Source: Camarhynchus parvulus
Lineage: Eukaryota > Chordata > Aves > Passeriformes > Thraupidae
Reading direction: 5' to 3'
Length of the DNA: 64,000 nucleotides
Assembly: GCF_901933205.1 (NCBI RefSeq)
Contig: NC_044574.1
Coordinates: 18,647,733 to 18,711,732 of the forward strand
A program made the translations under genes and the position numbers. This document shows positions 63,778-64,000 of the stretch, in pieces. Below the pieces are notes generated by a model, which searched no databases, was not told the origin of the DNA, and saw nothing but the letters and a program-made list of their open reading frames with translations. How positions within the stretch are numbered: position 1 is the stretch's first letter; each line of letters begins with the position of its first letter.

Positions 63778-64000
63778 AAAGAAAGAGGAAGAAAGAAAAG
63801 ACAAGCTATTTACATCTCCTTACAGCCACAAGGGCTCAGAGGCCAAGTTACCTGACATGTCTCCAAGGATATGTTTGTACAGCAAACAACAATGGTGACT
63901 GCAGCCTGGGGAGCTGTACCTGCACAAGCTTTAATCAATCTCATGTGTAACTCCAGCAATAACAATGCGGAAGCAGCAGTTCAACTTAAGCTGAAGATAC

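Larger units (their letters stand above)
57696..64000. other. Non-coding stretch to the window edge
   Basis: No gene was recognised. Contains the hairpin at 59131-59159, the (TTAA)n run near 62.94 kb and the G-rich tract at 63.75 kb. Confidence 0.7.

Noticed and set aside
1..64000. CRISPR arrays, operons, bacterial promoters, tRNA or rRNA genes
   Set aside because: None seen. The window is vertebrate nuclear DNA and no spaced direct repeats or tRNA-like folds were recognised by eye.

Overview
This is vertebrate nuclear DNA, most likely from a bird. The evidence is a multi-exon gene with GT-AG introns, a CpG-island promoter, and many truncated CR1-type LINE copies carrying the CR1 3' end (ATTCTATGATTCT-like). 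CR1 also occurs in crocodilians and turtles, so 'bird' is an inference from CR1 density and the compact gene. No prokaryotic features, CRISPR arrays or operons are present.

The only gene I can support is LGI2 (leucine-rich glioma-inactivated 2), complete on the minus strand from a start codon at 37089 to a stop at 20669. Eight coding exons with exact GT-AG boundaries join to 1,632 bases, giving 543 residues: signal peptide, cysteine-rich N-cap, leucine-rich repeats encoded by four 72-base exons, cysteine-rich C-cap, and the EPTP/EAR beta-propeller. This is the layout of a secreted neuronal glycoprotein whose family binds ADAM11/22/23 receptors. Exons 1 and 2 lie inside or at the edge of a CpG island (about 36840-37340), separated by an 83-base intron. 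The 3' UTR runs from 20668 towards lower coordinates. Several AATAAA signals are visible and its true end is uncertain.

Layout: 1-5280, no gene; 5281-5670, nested CR1 fragments; 5671-14830, no gene, with two perfect hairpins near 8.2 kb and a weak exon-like segment at 8.6 kb; 14835-16010, a CR1 copy with reverse-transcriptase remnant; 17.5-20.7 kb, presumed LGI2 3' UTR and downstream flank; 20.7-37.1 kb, LGI2; 37.3-38.0 kb, a CR1 interrupted by an inverted CR1 piece, next to the promoter; 38.9-40.0 kb, CR1; 44.98-45.26 kb and 53.56-53.85 kb, two inverted copies of an LTR-like repeat with a TATA box; 45.4-46.7, 50.9-51.6 and 56.8-57.7 kb, further CR1 copies; the rest is non-coding sequence ending in a G-rich tract near 63.75 kb.

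I recognise no second protein gene. In mammals LGI2 lies between CCDC149 and SEPSECS, but I see no exons of either here. I find no convincing new biological system. The more unusual items are the short GC-rich first intron, a G-quadruplex motif near the start codon, several perfect hairpins, the paired LTR-like repeats and the nested CR1 insertions.
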